This document shows positions 51,309 through 61,053 of a stretch of 64,000 nt of DNA, piece after piece (the stretch's first letter is position 1; each line of letters opens with the position of its first letter). Location of the stretch: the NCBI RefSeq assembly GCF_003634935.1, contig NZ_RBXO01000001.1:806001-870000 (forward strand). Reading direction: 5' to 3'. Both the position numbers and the translations under genes were made by a program. The DNA is from Saccharothrix australiensis (GTDB lineage Bacteria > Actinomycetota > Actinomycetes > Mycobacteriales > Pseudonocardiaceae). Below the pieces are notes generated by a model that saw only the letters and a program-made list of their open reading frames with translations, was not told the origin of the DNA and searched no databases.

Positions 51309-52919
51309 GTGCAGGCGCTGACCGCTCGCGGCATCACGTTGTCGCTCGGACCGAGGACCGTCCTCCGGGGAGTGGACCTGGACGTCGGCGCGGGTCAGCG
51401 CGTCGGCCTGGTCGCGCCGAACGGGGTGGGCAAGTCCACCCTGCTCCGCGTGCTGGCCGGTGAGCTGACGCCCGACGAGGGCGTCGTCACCGCGCGCGGC
51501 GCGGTGGCCCACCTGACCCAGGAGACGACCGTCGAGCCGGGCGAGGCGCTGCGCGCCCACCTGGCTCGGCGGACCGGCGTCGCGCGGGTGGTCCGGCGGT
51601 TCGACGAGGCGACCCGCGCCCTGGCCGCCGGCGAACCGGGCGCCGACGACGCCTACGCCCGCGCGTTCGACGCCTGGACCGCCGCCGGCGCGGCGGACTT
51701 CGACGAGCGCGCCGACGAGGTCTGCGAGCGCCTCGGCCTGCCCGCCGGCCTGCTGGACGGCGAGCGCACCCTCTCCGGCGGGCAGTCGGCGCGGCTGCGC
51801 CTGGCGTCGGTGCTGCTCGTGCGCGCGGACGTGCTGCTGCTGGACGAGCCGACCAACGACCTGGACGCGGCGGGCCTCGCGCTGCTGGAGGACCACGTGC
51901 TGGGCAGCCCGGCGGCGATGGTCCTGGTCAGCCACGACCGCGAGTTCCTGGCCAGGACCGCGACGGCGATCGCCGAGCTGGACGAGTTCACCCACGGCCT
52001 GACCGTCTTCGGCGGCGGCTGGGACGCCTACGTGGCCGAGCAGGCGTCGGCGCGGCGCAAGGCGCGCGAGGAGTACGAGACCTACGCGGCCAAGCGCGAC
52101 CACCTCGTGCAGCGCGCCCGCCAGGCCCGCGAGTGGTCCAGGGCGGGCGTGCGCCGCAACGCGAAGTCCGACGAGCGCGACAAGAACATCAAGTTCGCCC
52201 GCAAGCAGGGCGCGGAGAACACGGCGGGCAAGGCGTCCGCGGTGGACCGGGCGCTGGAGCGGCTGGAGGAGGTCGAGGAGCCCCGCGAGCCGTGGGAGCT
52301 GCGCCTGGCCCTGCCCACGGCCGGCCGCGGCAGCCAGGTCGCGTTCACGCTGCGGGACGCGGTCGTCAGCCGGGGCGACGTCACCCTCGGCCCGATCGAC
52401 CTGACCGTCGGCGCGGGCGAGCGCTGGCGCATCACCGGTCCCAACGGGTCGGGCAAGTCGACCCTGCTGGCCGCCCTCCTGGGCCGCCTGCCCCTGCGCT
52501 CGGGCGAGCGCGGCCAGGGCGCGTCGGTGGTGGTCGGCGAGGTCGACCAGGTGCGGGCGTCGTTCGCGACGGACGCGCCCGCGCTCGCCGTCGTCGCGGA
52601 GGCGACCGGCCTGCCGGAGGTCGAGGTGCGGACCCTGCTGGCCAAGTTCCGGGTGGGCGCGGACGCCGTCCTCCGCCCCGCGCGCACCCTGTCGCCCGGC
52701 GAGCGCACCAGGGCGTGCCTGGCCGTGCTCCAGGCGAGGGGCACCACCTGCCTGGTCCTGGACGAGCCGACGAACCACCTCGACCTGCCCGCCATCGAGC
52801 AGTTGGAACAGGCCCTGGAGACCTACGGCGGAACCCTGCTCCTGGTGACCCACGACCGGCGACTGGCCGACGCGGTGGGGGTTGACCACACGCTCGACGT
52901 GCGGACCCTGGCAAGATGA
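51309..52919 (+). CDS. ABC-F family ATPase
   Basis: A 536-residue soluble protein with two nucleotide-binding domains and no membrane part. Walker A sites are A-P-N-G-V-G-K-S-T and G-P-N-G-S-G-K-S-T; signatures are T-L-S-G-G-Q-S-A-R and T-L-S-P-G-E-R-T-R; Walker B sites are [11 protein letters not shown] and [11 protein letters not shown]. The linker is long, charged and Arg/Lys-rich, as in ribosome-acting ABC-F proteins. These protect ribosomes from antibiotics or tune translation; which one is not clear here. GTG 51309. A TTGTAC-N18-TAAGGT promoter (51230-51259) precedes it. Confidence 0.93.
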   Translation: MQALTARGITLSLGPRTVLRGVDLDVGAGQRVGLVAPNGVGKSTLLRVLAGELTPDEGVVTARGAVAHLTQETTVEPGEALRAHLARRTGVARVVRRFDEATRALAAGEPGADDAYARAFDAWTAAGAADFDERADEVCERLGLPAGLLDGERTLSGGQSARLRLASVLLVRADVLLLDEPTNDLDAAGLALLEDHVLGSPAAMVLVSHDREFLARTATAIAELDEFTHGLTVFGGGWDAYVAEQASARRKAREEYETYAAKRDHLVQRARQAREWSRAGVRRNAKSDERDKNIKFARKQGAENTAGKASAVDRALERLEEVEEPREPWELRLALPTAGRGSQVAFTLRDAVVSRGDVTLGPIDLTVGAGERWRITGPNGSGKSTLLAALLGRLPLRSGERGQGASVVVGEVDQVRASFATDAPALAVVAEATGLPEVEVRTLLAKFRVGADAVLRPARTLSPGERTRACLAVLQARGTTCLVLDEPTNHLDLPAIEQLEQALETYGGTLLLVTHDRRLADAVGVDHTLDVRTLAR

Positions 52920-52923
52920 CCGC

Positions 52924-53334
52924 ATGGGCACCGAGGAGGACTGGCCGATCGAGCAGACGTGGTCACTGCGCAACACGCACTGGCACGCCTATGTGGAACA
53001 CACGTCCCTCGACCACGCCTCCCCGCGGCAGGAACGCCTGGAGCGCACGCCGGAGGAGGTCCTGACCACGCCGACGGAGGTGGCGGCCTGGCTGGAGGTC
53101 AACCTCCGCAGCGCCACCAAGCCGGAAGAGGCGGGCAAGAAGCGCACGAAGGACGACCGCGACTTCTCCGACTCGAACCGCGTGCACACCTCCCTGGCGT
53201 CGGCGGGCGAGTCGATCTACACCGGCGTCAAGGGCATGCTGACCCTGGCGGTGGAGGCCGTGACCCCGGACGAGTGCCGCAGCTCCCACGACGGCGCGGA
53301 CGTGGCCCCCCTGAAAGCCGGCCGCCGCCGCTGA
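52924..53334 (+). CDS. Conserved hypothetical protein
   Basis: 136 residues, soluble and hydrophilic, with no recognised family. The N-terminal part holds W-S-L-R-N-T-H-W-H-A-Y-V-E-H-T and the middle T-P-T-E-V-A-A-W-L-E-V-N-L. ATG 52924 lies five bases after the ABC-F stop, with CAAGAT six bases before it, so it may be co-transcribed or leaderless. The C-terminus is Lys/Arg-rich. Repeat copy 2 follows it. Confidence 0.75.
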   Translation: MGTEEDWPIEQTWSLRNTHWHAYVEHTSLDHASPRQERLERTPEEVLTTPTEVAAWLEVNLRSATKPEEAGKKRTKDDRDFSDSNRVHTSLASAGESIYTGVKGMLTLAVEAVTPDECRSSHDGADVAPLKAGRRR

Positions 53335-53378
53335 CCCCGGCTCCCTCGCTCGTGCCACCGCCGGCACGGACCACGGTC

Positions 53379-53590
53379 GAGCGTGTCATCCCCGTATGGC
53401 CTGCCCGCAGGGAACCGCGCTTGTCCGGCCAGGTCAAGCACGCTTTCCGCTTGACCTGGCCGGACAAGCGCGGTTGTCTTCAGACCAGGCCATACGGGGA
53501 TGACACGCGCAAAGCTTCAAGCGAAGCTTGAAGCTTTGCCCCCATCCTCGGTGGCCGGCCCGTCCGGCGAGGACGCTTTTCCAGCTTTGA
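53379..53590. repeat. Dispersed nested-hairpin element, copy 2
   Basis: Outer arms (53381-53403 with 53486-53508, 23 bp) are identical to those of copy 1. The inner 27-bp arms (53413-53439 with 53449-53475) and the third hairpin (53509-53522 with 53526-53539, GAA loop) differ in sequence from copy 1 but are still perfectly self-complementary. The 40-base tail (53541-53580) is identical to copy 1. It lies between convergent genes (stops at 53334 and 53640). Confidence 0.92.
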
Positions 53591-53639
53591 CCAGGACCCG
53601 AGCCGCTCCAGCTCGTTCTTCGACCAATCCGCGCCGCCC

Positions 53640-55142
53640 CTACAACCCGACCGGCCACGTGTGCACGGGCTCCCCGCCGTGCATCAACTCGACGTACTGC
53701 CCCAACATCGCGCTCAACGCGCCTTGCCGGTCCACCCCGCGCGACTCCAACAACGCCACCGTCTCGCGCTGCCACTGCGACCCCGTCCGCCGGGACAGGC
53801 ACCGGGCCTCGATCACCCCCAGGTACCGCTCCCGCGCCGAGTCCGACACACCGCACGCCTGCAACCCCTCGTGCGCCAGCGGCAGCAGCCGGCGCAGCAC
53901 CAGCTCGTCCGGCGGCACCCACCCGATGCCGGGCCAGTACAGCTGCGCGCCCATGCCGTGCCGAGACCCGGCGTACAGGTTCTCCTCCGCCGCGTGGAAC
54001 GACATCTGCGTCCACAGTGGACGCTCCAAAGTAGTCAATGCCCGTTGCGCGCCGTAGAAGAAGGCGGCGTTGGCCATCGTGTCGAGCACCGTCGGACCGG
54101 CGGGCAGCACCCGGTTCTCCACGCGCAGGTGCGGCACCCCGTCCACCACGTCGTACACGGGCCGGTTCCAGCGCCACACGGTCCCGTTGTGCAGCCTCAG
54201 TTCCGTCAGCGACGGCGTGCCGCCTCCGTCGAGCACCTCCAACGGGTCCTCGTCGCCGGTTTCCGGCAGCAGGGCCGGGAAGTACCGGACGTTCTCCTCG
54301 AACAGGTCGAAGATCGAGGTGATCCACCGCTCGCCGAACCACACCCGCGGTCGCACGCCCTGGTTCTTCAGCTCCGGCGTCCGGGTGTCGGTGGCTTGCA
54401 GGAACAGCGGTATGCGCGTCTCGTGCCACAGCGCCTTGCCCAGCAGGAAGGGGGAGTTGGCCGCGATCGCGACCTGCACGCCTGCCAGCGCCTGCGCCGC
54501 GTTCCAGTGCGCGGCGAAGTCGTCCGGCGCGACCTGGAGGTGCAGCTGCACCGACGTGCAGGCGGCCTCCGGCACGATGGACTCCGCGTAGCTGAGCAAC
54601 CGCTCCGCCGGTGACCCGCCCGGCATGGGCGAACCCTCCATCGACAGCACCGTCTCCTCGCCGCGCGCGGCGAGGATCTGGTCGTTGAGCAGGCCGTAGC
54701 GCGGGCTGTTCGACAGCCACCGCCGGTCGAAGTGCTCGTGCCGCAACGTGGGCAGCACGCCGATCATGACGATCGAGGTGCCCGCGTCGTGCGCCTTGAC
54801 GTCCGCCGACGCCAGCGTGTCGCACAGCTCCTTCTCCAGGTCCAGCGTCTCGTTCCCGGCGAGTTCGCGCGGCGGGACGTTGACCTCCAGGTTGTGCTGC
54901 CCCAGCTCCAGGGTGAAGGACGGGTCGCCGATCTTCTCCAGCACCTCGGCGTTGGCCATCGCGGGCCGGCAGTCGTCGTAGACCAGGTTCAGCTCGATCT
55001 CCAGGCCCATCTGCTGGCGGGGGAAGGAGAAGCTGTCCTCGGCCAACATGGTTCCCAGCGCGTCCAGGCACCGCTGGACCCGCTCGCGGTAGCGCTGCCG
55101 GTCCTCCCTGGTGAACGTCCGACTGGACACATTGCTACCCAT
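53640..55142 (-). CDS. Glutamate-cysteine ligase family protein (GCS2 type)
   Basis: A 500-residue cytoplasmic ligase of the GCS2 (carboxylate-amine ligase) family. Seen are M-G-L-E-I-E-L-N-L-V-Y near residue 50, F-T-L-E-L-G-Q-H-N-L-E-V-N, S-V-Q-L-H-L-Q-V, A-N-S-P-F-L-L-G-K, W-R-W-N-R-P-V-Y and L-R-V-E-N-R-V-L-P-A-G-P-T, the active-site elements. ATG 55142 has GGGAGG five bases upstream. Such enzymes make gamma-glutamyl amides. An exact substrate cannot be given, though gamma-glutamylcysteine for ergothioneine is one possibility. Confidence 0.9.
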   Translation of the reverse strand: MGSNVSSRTFTREDRQRYRERVQRCLDALGTMLAEDSFSFPRQQMGLEIELNLVYDDCRPAMANAEVLEKIGDPSFTLELGQHNLEVNVPPRELAGNETLDLEKELCDTLASADVKAHDAGTSIVMIGVLPTLRHEHFDRRWLSNSPRYGLLNDQILAARGEETVLSMEGSPMPGGSPAERLLSYAESIVPEAACTSVQLHLQVAPDDFAAHWNAAQALAGVQVAIAANSPFLLGKALWHETRIPLFLQATDTRTPELKNQGVRPRVWFGERWITSIFDLFEENVRYFPALLPETGDEDPLEVLDGGGTPSLTELRLHNGTVWRWNRPVYDVVDGVPHLRVENRVLPAGPTVLDTMANAAFFYGAQRALTTLERPLWTQMSFHAAEENLYAGSRHGMGAQLYWPGIGWVPPDELVLRRLLPLAHEGLQACGVSDSARERYLGVIEARCLSRRTGSQWQRETVALLESRGVDRQGALSAMLGQYVELMHGGEPVHTWPVGL

Positions 55143-55347
55143 GCCGCCTCCCAATCGGTCGGGCTGCTCCGGCGGGCTCAGCGGAGCCCAACCGTGACAC
55201 AGCGCCCCCCGACCCGCCAGCGTCCAAATCGGTGCTCTCTGTCACATCGCAGTAACAATGAGCGAGAAGACGCAGGTTGGAGGCTTGTGGTTCGGCCCTC
55301 TGGACTACGAGCAGTGTTCACATGTCGAGAAGTGGGACACTTTCGGG

Positions 55348-56124
55348 GTGATCGAGATCGACGACCCGGCGGACCCGCGACTGGACGACTTCCGGGACCT
55401 GTCGACGGCCGACCGGAGGCCCGACCGGCCCGGTGGCCGGGGACTGGTGATCGCCGAGGGCGTGGTCGTCGTCGAGCGGTTGCTCGCCTCGCCGTACCCC
55501 GTCCGGGCGTTCCTGGGCGTCCGCCGCCGGATCGAGGCGTTGGGCGACCTGCCCGCGCCCGCGTACGTGGCGTCGGCCGACGTCATGGCCGAGGTGGTGG
55601 GCTTCCACCTCAACCGGGGCGTGCTGGCGGCGGCCGACCGGGCGCCGCAGCCCGCCGCCGGCGAACTCGCCCGCACCGCGCGCCGGCTGGCCGTCCTGGA
55701 AGGCGTTGGCGACCACGAGAACCTGGGTTCGCTGTTCCGCAACGCGGCGGCGCTCGGCATCGACGGCGTCCTGCTCGGACCGGGGTGCAGCGACCCGCTG
55801 TACCGGCGCAGCGTGCGGGTCTCGATGGGGCACGTCCTGCGGGTGCCGTTCGCCCACCTGCCGGATCTCGCGGGTGGGATGGACATGTTGCGGCACAACG
55901 GGTTCACCGTCGCCGCCCTGACGCCGAGGCCGTCCGCCACGAGCCTCGCCGACGCGGGGCTGCGGCACCGGCGGGTCGCCGTGCTGCTCGGGTCGGAGGG
56001 GCCGGGCCTCACCGAGGAGGCGATCGCCGCCGCCGACGTGGCCGTGCGCATCCCGATGGCGTCGGGCGTCGATTCGCTGAACGTGGCCACCGCTGCGGCC
56101 ATCGCCTTCTACGCGATCGCCTGA
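55348..56124 (+). CDS. SpoU/TrmH-family RNA 2'-O-methyltransferase (Rv0881 type)
   Basis: 258 residues from GTG 55348. An N-terminal substrate-binding domain (L-V-I-A-E-G-V-V-V-V-E-R-L-L) precedes the SPOUT knot with N-L-G-S-L-F-R-N-A-A-A-L-G, L-L-G-S-E-G-P-G-L and I-P-M-A-S-G-V-D-S-L-N-V-A. It methylates rRNA or tRNA ribose. The frame is open back to ATG 55258, but codons 55258-55347 have atypically low third-position GC (GTT, GGA, TTG, CCT, TGT, TCA, CAT, ACT) and lack homology, so I prefer the shorter form. Confidence 0.88.
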   Translation: MIEIDDPADPRLDDFRDLSTADRRPDRPGGRGLVIAEGVVVVERLLASPYPVRAFLGVRRRIEALGDLPAPAYVASADVMAEVVGFHLNRGVLAAADRAPQPAAGELARTARRLAVLEGVGDHENLGSLFRNAAALGIDGVLLGPGCSDPLYRRSVRVSMGHVLRVPFAHLPDLAGGMDMLRHNGFTVAALTPRPSATSLADAGLRHRRVAVLLGSEGPGLTEEAIAAADVAVRIPMASGVDSLNVATAAAIAFYAIA

Positions 56125-56163
56125 CCGACTACGGTCGAGGCAGCATCCGTGAGGAGGACATTC

Positions 56164-56781
56164 GTGGAACTGCGGGTCCAGGGCGGCCGTGCCGTGCTGG
56201 CGGGCGACGACGACGCGGGTGTGCGGGAGGTCGACCCGCACACGTTGCCGCTCGGCGCGGGCCTCGCGGAGGCGCTGCACGAGTGGGCGAAGGTCGCGGA
56301 AGCCGTGCTGCGCACGGACCCGCCACCCGACGGCGCCGCCGGCGCGCTGGTGACCAGGCGCGGTCGCCAACTGGCCGGGCGCGTGGCCGCCGACATGGGC
56401 GCCCCCGTCGCGTACACCGACCCGGTGACGGGTGAGCAGTACGTGGTGGAGGCGCCCGTGAACGGCGCGGCCGCGCCCGAGCCCGCGCCGGACGCCGCGC
56501 CCGCGGAGTCGTCCGAGCCGGCGGAGCCGACCCCGTGGGGCACCGGCCTGACGGTCAGCGTGTTCTGCGCCGCCGTGGTGGCGGTCATGGTCGTCACGCT
56601 GTCCCTGGGCCTGGGTGAGACCGGCTGGTGGCTCGCCCTGCTGGCGAACGTGCTGGTCGTGGGCGGGATCTCGCCGTCGGTGTGGCTGGCGCGCACCGTG
56701 CCGGTCTGGCGGTGGGTGGCCTACGGGGTGGTGGCCGGCGTGCTCCTGGCGTGGTTCGCGCTGCTGCTGACGCTGCTCTGA
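56164..56781 (+). CDS. DUF2537 membrane protein (Rv0882 type)
   Basis: 205 residues from GTG 56164 with GAGGAGGA upstream, 39 bases after the methyltransferase gene. A soluble N-terminal half (E-L-R-V-Q-G-G-R-A-V-L-A-G) and an acidic Pro/Ala linker precede three membrane helices beginning P-W-G-T-G-L-T-V-S-V-F. It corresponds to Rv0882, though Rv0882 is shorter as I recall. The function is unknown. Confidence 0.87.
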   Translation: MELRVQGGRAVLAGDDDAGVREVDPHTLPLGAGLAEALHEWAKVAEAVLRTDPPPDGAAGALVTRRGRQLAGRVAADMGAPVAYTDPVTGEQYVVEAPVNGAAAPEPAPDAAPAESSEPAEPTPWGTGLTVSVFCAAVVAVMVVTLSLGLGETGWWLALLANVLVVGGISPSVWLARTVPVWRWVAYGVVAGVLLAWFALLLTLL

Positions 56782-56816
56782 CGGGAGCCGACCCGCGGGT
56801 CGGGTGAGCGTGGATC

Positions 56817-56900
56817 GGATCGAGTGAGGCCGGATCGAGTGAGGCCGATCGTCCGAGCGAGCCCCGGACCGAGCGAGCCCCGGATCGAGTGAGCCCGATC
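56817..56900. repeat. 15-17-bp tandem repeat
   Basis: Units such as GGATCGAGTGAGGCC (twice in direct succession at 56817 and 56832) continue as 16-17-base variants to about 56900. It fills the gap between the convergent DUF2537 gene and the ABC exporter operon. Confidence 0.65.
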
Positions 56901-56949
56901 GGACCGGGCCGGCGCCCGGACCCGATCGGGCTCCCCGAACTTCGCAGAC

Positions 56950-58806
56950 CTAGGCCAGCGAGTCCCGCCAAGCGGTGTGCAGCGCGGCGAACCGCGTCCG
57001 CCCGCCGATCAGCTCCTCCGGCGTGCCGTCCTCCACGATCCGCCCCGCGTCCATCACCAGCACCCGGTCCGCGATCATCACCGTGGACAGCCGGTGTGCG
57101 ATGATGAACGCCGTCCGGTCCGCCAGCACCGTCTCCAGCGCGCCCTGCACGAGCCGTTCCGAGGGCACGTCCAGGCTGGAGGTGGCCTCGTCCAGCACGA
57201 GCACCGCCGGGTCGGCCAGGAACGCCCGCGCGAACGCCACCATCTGCCGCTGACCGGCTGACAGCCGACCGCCGCGCTTGCGCACGTCCGTGTCGTACCC
57301 GTCGGGCAGCGCGCTGATGAACTCGTGCGCGCCCACGGCCCGCGCGGCGGCCACCACCTCCTCACGGCTCGCCGAGGGCCGCCCGAGCGCGATGTTGTCC
57401 GCCACCGACCCGTCGAACAGGAAGTTCTCCTGGGTCACCATGACGACGGCCCGCCGCAGGTCGAGGTCGGTGACCGACCGCAGGTCCACGCCGTCGAGCC
57501 GCACCGCCCCGTCGGACGGGTCGTAGAACCGCGCCACCAGCTTCGCCAGCGTCGACTTGCCCGCGCCGGTCGTGCCCACCAGCGCGACCGTCTGCCCGGC
57601 GGGCACGTGCAGGTCGAACGACGGCAGCACCACCGGGGTCGTCGGCGAGTACCGGAACTCCACCCGGTCGAACGCCACCTGCCCGCGCACGTCCCGCAGC
57701 GGGGCCGGGTCCTCCGGCTCCGGCACGGACGGCCGCTCCTCCAGCAGGCCGGAGATCTTCTCCAGCGCCGCCGTGGCCGAGGCGTACGAGTTGGCGAACA
57801 TGGCGATCTCGTCGAACGGGTCGTAGAACCGCCGCACGTACAGCGTGAACGCGGCCAGCACGCCCAGCTCCAGGTCGCCGTCGGCGACGCGCCACGCGCC
57901 CCACGCCAGGATCACCGCGAGCGACACGTTGCCGATCACCCGCACCAGCGAGGTGAACGTCGCGACCACCCGGAACGCGTCGGCGTTCGCGTCGCGGAAC
58001 CGGACGTTCAGCTCGTCCATGATCTTCTCGTTGCGGTGCTCGCGGCGGAACGCCTGCACGGCGCGGATGCCGTTCATGGTCTCCACGAACTGCACGATGA
58101 TCTTCGCGATCGCGCCGCGCGTGCCGCGGTAGATCCGGCCCGAGCGCCGCTGGAACCAGCGGATCAGCAGCATCAGCGGCAGGAACCCGAACAGCACGGC
58201 GAGCGCCAGCGGCGGGTCCAGCGCCAGCATCACGACCGAGATGCCGACCACCGACAGCAACGACGTGAAGAACCCGTCCAAGCCCTGCTCCAGCAGGTCC
58301 TGCAACGAGTCGACGTCGCTGGTCAGCCGCGAGATGACCTTGCCGGAGGTGTACTTCTCGTGGAACGAGACGGACAGCCGCTGCACGTGCCGGAAGACCC
58401 GCTCGCGCAGGTCGAACAGCAGGTCCTGGCCGATCCGCCCGGTGAGCCGGACGAACGACCAGCGCAGCACCGTCGCCGCCAGCGCCGTCACGACGTACCC
58501 GCCGACGCACCAGGCGAGCACGTCGGGCCGGCCGTCCAGCGCCGCGGGCACACCCCGGTCGATGGCCGCCGCGATCAGCAGCGGGCCGGCGAGGTTGGCC
58601 AGGTTCTCCGTCACCACGATGACCAGCGCCAGCACCGCGGCGCGCGCGTGCGGGCGCAGCAGCGAGCCGAGCAGCCGCCGCGACCGGGCCTGGAGCTTCA
58701 GCCCGGTGGCGCGGTCGAGGTCCTCGGTGTCCTCGGCGGCGACACCGCGCCAGCTCTCCTCGTCCTCCGCCGCCCCGGTGTCGGCGCTCGTCGTGCCCGC
58801 GGTCAC
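56950..58806 (-). CDS. ABC exporter half-transporter, catalytically consensus subunit
   Basis: 618 residues. An N-terminal six-helix exporter domain is followed by an ATPase domain with Walker A G-T-T-G-A-G-K-S-T, Q-loop V-T-Q-E-N-F-L-F, signature L-S-A-G-Q-R-Q-M, Walker B L-V-L-D-E-A-T-S-S-L-D and H-loop A-H-R-L-S-T-V. All catalytic residues are consensus. GTG 58806 overlaps the upstream partner's stop by 4 bases and has GAGGAGGTG as its ribosome site. The two half-transporters form a heterodimer resembling Rv1273c-Rv1272c in order. Substrate unknown. Confidence 0.93.
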   Translation of the reverse strand: MTAGTTSADTGAAEDEESWRGVAAEDTEDLDRATGLKLQARSRRLLGSLLRPHARAAVLALVIVVTENLANLAGPLLIAAAIDRGVPAALDGRPDVLAWCVGGYVVTALAATVLRWSFVRLTGRIGQDLLFDLRERVFRHVQRLSVSFHEKYTSGKVISRLTSDVDSLQDLLEQGLDGFFTSLLSVVGISVVMLALDPPLALAVLFGFLPLMLLIRWFQRRSGRIYRGTRGAIAKIIVQFVETMNGIRAVQAFRREHRNEKIMDELNVRFRDANADAFRVVATFTSLVRVIGNVSLAVILAWGAWRVADGDLELGVLAAFTLYVRRFYDPFDEIAMFANSYASATAALEKISGLLEERPSVPEPEDPAPLRDVRGQVAFDRVEFRYSPTTPVVLPSFDLHVPAGQTVALVGTTGAGKSTLAKLVARFYDPSDGAVRLDGVDLRSVTDLDLRRAVVMVTQENFLFDGSVADNIALGRPSASREEVVAAARAVGAHEFISALPDGYDTDVRKRGGRLSAGQRQMVAFARAFLADPAVLVLDEATSSLDVPSERLVQGALETVLADRTAFIIAHRLSTVMIADRVLVMDAGRIVEDGTPEELIGGRTRFAALHTAWRDSLA

Positions 58807-60596
58807 GCCGGCACCTCCTCATCCTCCATAGTGGACAAGAGGTGTCGGTACTCCTCGTTGTCCGCCAACAGTTCCCGGTGCGACCCGACGGCCGCGATCC
58901 GACCGTCCACGAGCATCGCCACCCGGTCGGCGAGCTGCACGGTGCTCGGCCGGTGCGCGACCACCAGCGCCGTCACGCCCTTGAGCACGCGGTGCAGCGC
59001 GGCCTCCACCTCGGCCTCCGTGTGCACGTCCAGCGCGGACAGCGGGTCGTCCAGCACGAGCACCGCCGGGTGCCCGACGACTGCGCGGGCCAGCGCGAGG
59101 CGCTGCCGCTGCCCGCCGGACAGCGACAGGCCCTGCTCGCCGATGCGCGTCGCCAGGCCCCACGGGAGGGCGTCCACGAACTCCTCGGCCCGCGCCACCC
59201 GGAGCGCCTCGCGCACCCGAGCCTCGCCCACGTCGTGGTTGCCCAGGGCGATGTTCTCGGTGACGCTCGCGGAGAACAGGATCGGCTCCTCGAACGCCGT
59301 GCCGACCACCGCGCGCAGCTCCGCCAGGCCCAGGTCGCGCACGTCGACGCCGTCGATCGTGACGCGCCCGGCCGTCACGTCCGCGAGCCGCGGCACCAGC
59401 GCCGTCACGGTGGTCTTGCCGGACCCGGTCGCGCCGACCAGCGCGATCGTCTCGCCCGGCCGGATGTCCAGGTCCACGCCGCGCAGCACCTCGCGGTCGC
59501 TGCCGGGGTGCGCGAAGTGCACGCCCTCGAACCGCACGTGCCCGCGCACCCGCTCGGGCAGCGCGGCAGGCCGCTCCGGGTCGGTGATCGTCACCGGCGC
59601 GTCGAGCACCTCGAAGAACCGCTCGGTCGCGGACGCGGTCTGGTTCGTCTCGGCCAGCAGCCACCCGATCGAGTCGATCGGCCACCGCAGGAACGCGCTG
59701 ACCGTGACGGCGGCGACGAGCGTGCCCACCGTGACGGTGCCGTCCGCGATGCCCACCGCGCCGAACGCGAGCTGCCCGGCGATGGCCAGCTCGGGCAGCA
59801 CGATCAGCACCGCCCACAGCAGCGCGAACACCCGGACCTTGGCCAGCTCGGTGTCCCGCAGCTCGCGGGCCTGCTGCCGGAACCGCTTGGTCAGGTGCGG
59901 TCCCCGGCCGAACGCCTTGAGCACGCGGATCCCCAGCACCGACTCCTCGACCACGGTCGTCAGGTCGCCCGCCTGGTCCTGGGCCTTGCGCGCCACCACC
60001 TTGAACTTCGACTCGAAGAGGTAGGACAGGGCGATCAGCGGCAGCGTGCAGCCCAGCACGATCGCGCCCAGCGCGGGCGACAGCCAGAACAGCACGACCA
60101 GGCCGACCAGCACCACGACCGTGTTCACCACGAGGAACGTGACGACGAACGCGCCGAACCGCCGCACGGTGTTCAGGTCGGTGGTGGCGCGCGACAGCAG
60201 CTGCCCCGACTGCCACCGGTCGTGGAACGACACGGGCAGCCGCTGGAGGTGGTGGTACATGTCGGCGCGCATCCGCGCCTCGACCTCGGACGCCGGCCGC
60301 GCGATGAGCCGGCGGCGGGTGTAGAAGAAGGCCGCCTCGGCGATGCCCAGCAGCAGGACGAGGCCGACGAGCGGCGGCAGCGCGCCCAGGTCGCGCGCGG
60401 CGATCGGGCCGTCGACGATGCGTTGCGTGATGAGCGGGATGCCGAGGCCGCACAGCATCGCCAGCAGCGCCGACGCCATGCTGAGCAGCATGGGCGCGCG
60501 GGCGGGCCGGAAGTACGGCCACAGCCTGGCCACGGTGGCCGCGGTGGAAGTGCGTCGTTCAGCGGTGTTGGATGGTGGCTCCGCTTGGTCGGTCAC
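58803..60596 (-). CDS. ABC exporter half-transporter, degenerate-site subunit
   Basis: 597 residues, same layout as its partner. Walker A G-A-T-G-S-G-K-T-T, signature L-S-G-G-Q-R-Q-R and H-loop A-H-R-P-S-T-V are intact. However, the Q-loop reads F-E-E-P (Glu for Gln) and Walker B reads L-V-L-D-D-P-L-S-A-L-D (Asp for the catalytic Glu). This is the usual asymmetry of heterodimeric exporters with one weak ATP site. GTG 60596 (V-T-D-Q-A-E) was chosen; the open frame reaches 60653. Confidence 0.92.
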   Translation of the reverse strand: MTDQAEPPSNTAERRTSTAATVARLWPYFRPARAPMLLSMASALLAMLCGLGIPLITQRIVDGPIAARDLGALPPLVGLVLLLGIAEAAFFYTRRRLIARPASEVEARMRADMYHHLQRLPVSFHDRWQSGQLLSRATTDLNTVRRFGAFVVTFLVVNTVVVLVGLVVLFWLSPALGAIVLGCTLPLIALSYLFESKFKVVARKAQDQAGDLTTVVEESVLGIRVLKAFGRGPHLTKRFRQQARELRDTELAKVRVFALLWAVLIVLPELAIAGQLAFGAVGIADGTVTVGTLVAAVTVSAFLRWPIDSIGWLLAETNQTASATERFFEVLDAPVTITDPERPAALPERVRGHVRFEGVHFAHPGSDREVLRGVDLDIRPGETIALVGATGSGKTTVTALVPRLADVTAGRVTIDGVDVRDLGLAELRAVVGTAFEEPILFSASVTENIALGNHDVGEARVREALRVARAEEFVDALPWGLATRIGEQGLSLSGGQRQRLALARAVVGHPAVLVLDDPLSALDVHTEAEVEAALHRVLKGVTALVVAHRPSTVQLADRVAMLVDGRIAAVGSHRELLADNEEYRHLLSTMEDEEVPA

Positions 60597-60703
60597 TGGT
60601 GCAGTCCCCCTCAAGTCCGCTTCCACGTTACGAACCCCACCCCGCGGGGGCATCCGGTTTTCCCGCCCGTGAACTTGCAGGCTCGACTTAGGTGGAGGTC
60701 AAG

Positions 60704-60940
60704 ATGGATGTGCGCTACCTCCGCGCGGAACCGGTCATGGCGTTCCCGCGCGGCAGGCTGCTGGCGGTGCGCGGCGGCCGGCTCCACGTGCTGGCACCCG
60801 ACGGGTGGGACGCGCTGGGCGGCACCCGTGCCGAGGGCGCTCGGCCGATCACGCGGGAGGAGGCCGAGGAGTGGTGCGAGCGCGAGGGGTGGGACCAGCG
60901 GCTGCTGGACGAGGTGCCCCGACCCGACCTGGAGCTGTGA
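60704..60940 (+). CDS. Small conserved hypothetical protein
   Basis: 78 residues from ATG 60704 with GGTGGAGGT upstream. Soluble, with R-G-R-L-L-A-V-R-G-G-R-L-H-V-L-A-P-D-G-W and an acidic helical C-terminus (T-R-E-E-A-E-E-W-C-E-R-E-G-W). No function was recognised. The good ribosome site and coding bias support a real gene. Confidence 0.75.
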   Translation: MDVRYLRAEPVMAFPRGRLLAVRGGRLHVLAPDGWDALGGTRAEGARPITREEAEEWCEREGWDQRLLDEVPRPDLEL

Positions 60941-61053
60941 CCCGGTTCTCGCCGCGCCCCTGGCGGACCGGCGCCCTCGACCGACCTGAGAACCCCCTCA
61001 GCGCCGGCACGCCGGATTGTCGTGCCCCCGTGGGACGATCGAAGCGGGGGCCG

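Noticed and set aside
55258-55347. Longer N-terminus of the TrmH-type methyltransferase
   Set aside because: Codon third positions are atypically AT-rich, and the family's conserved region starts after 55348. It is kept as an alternative only.
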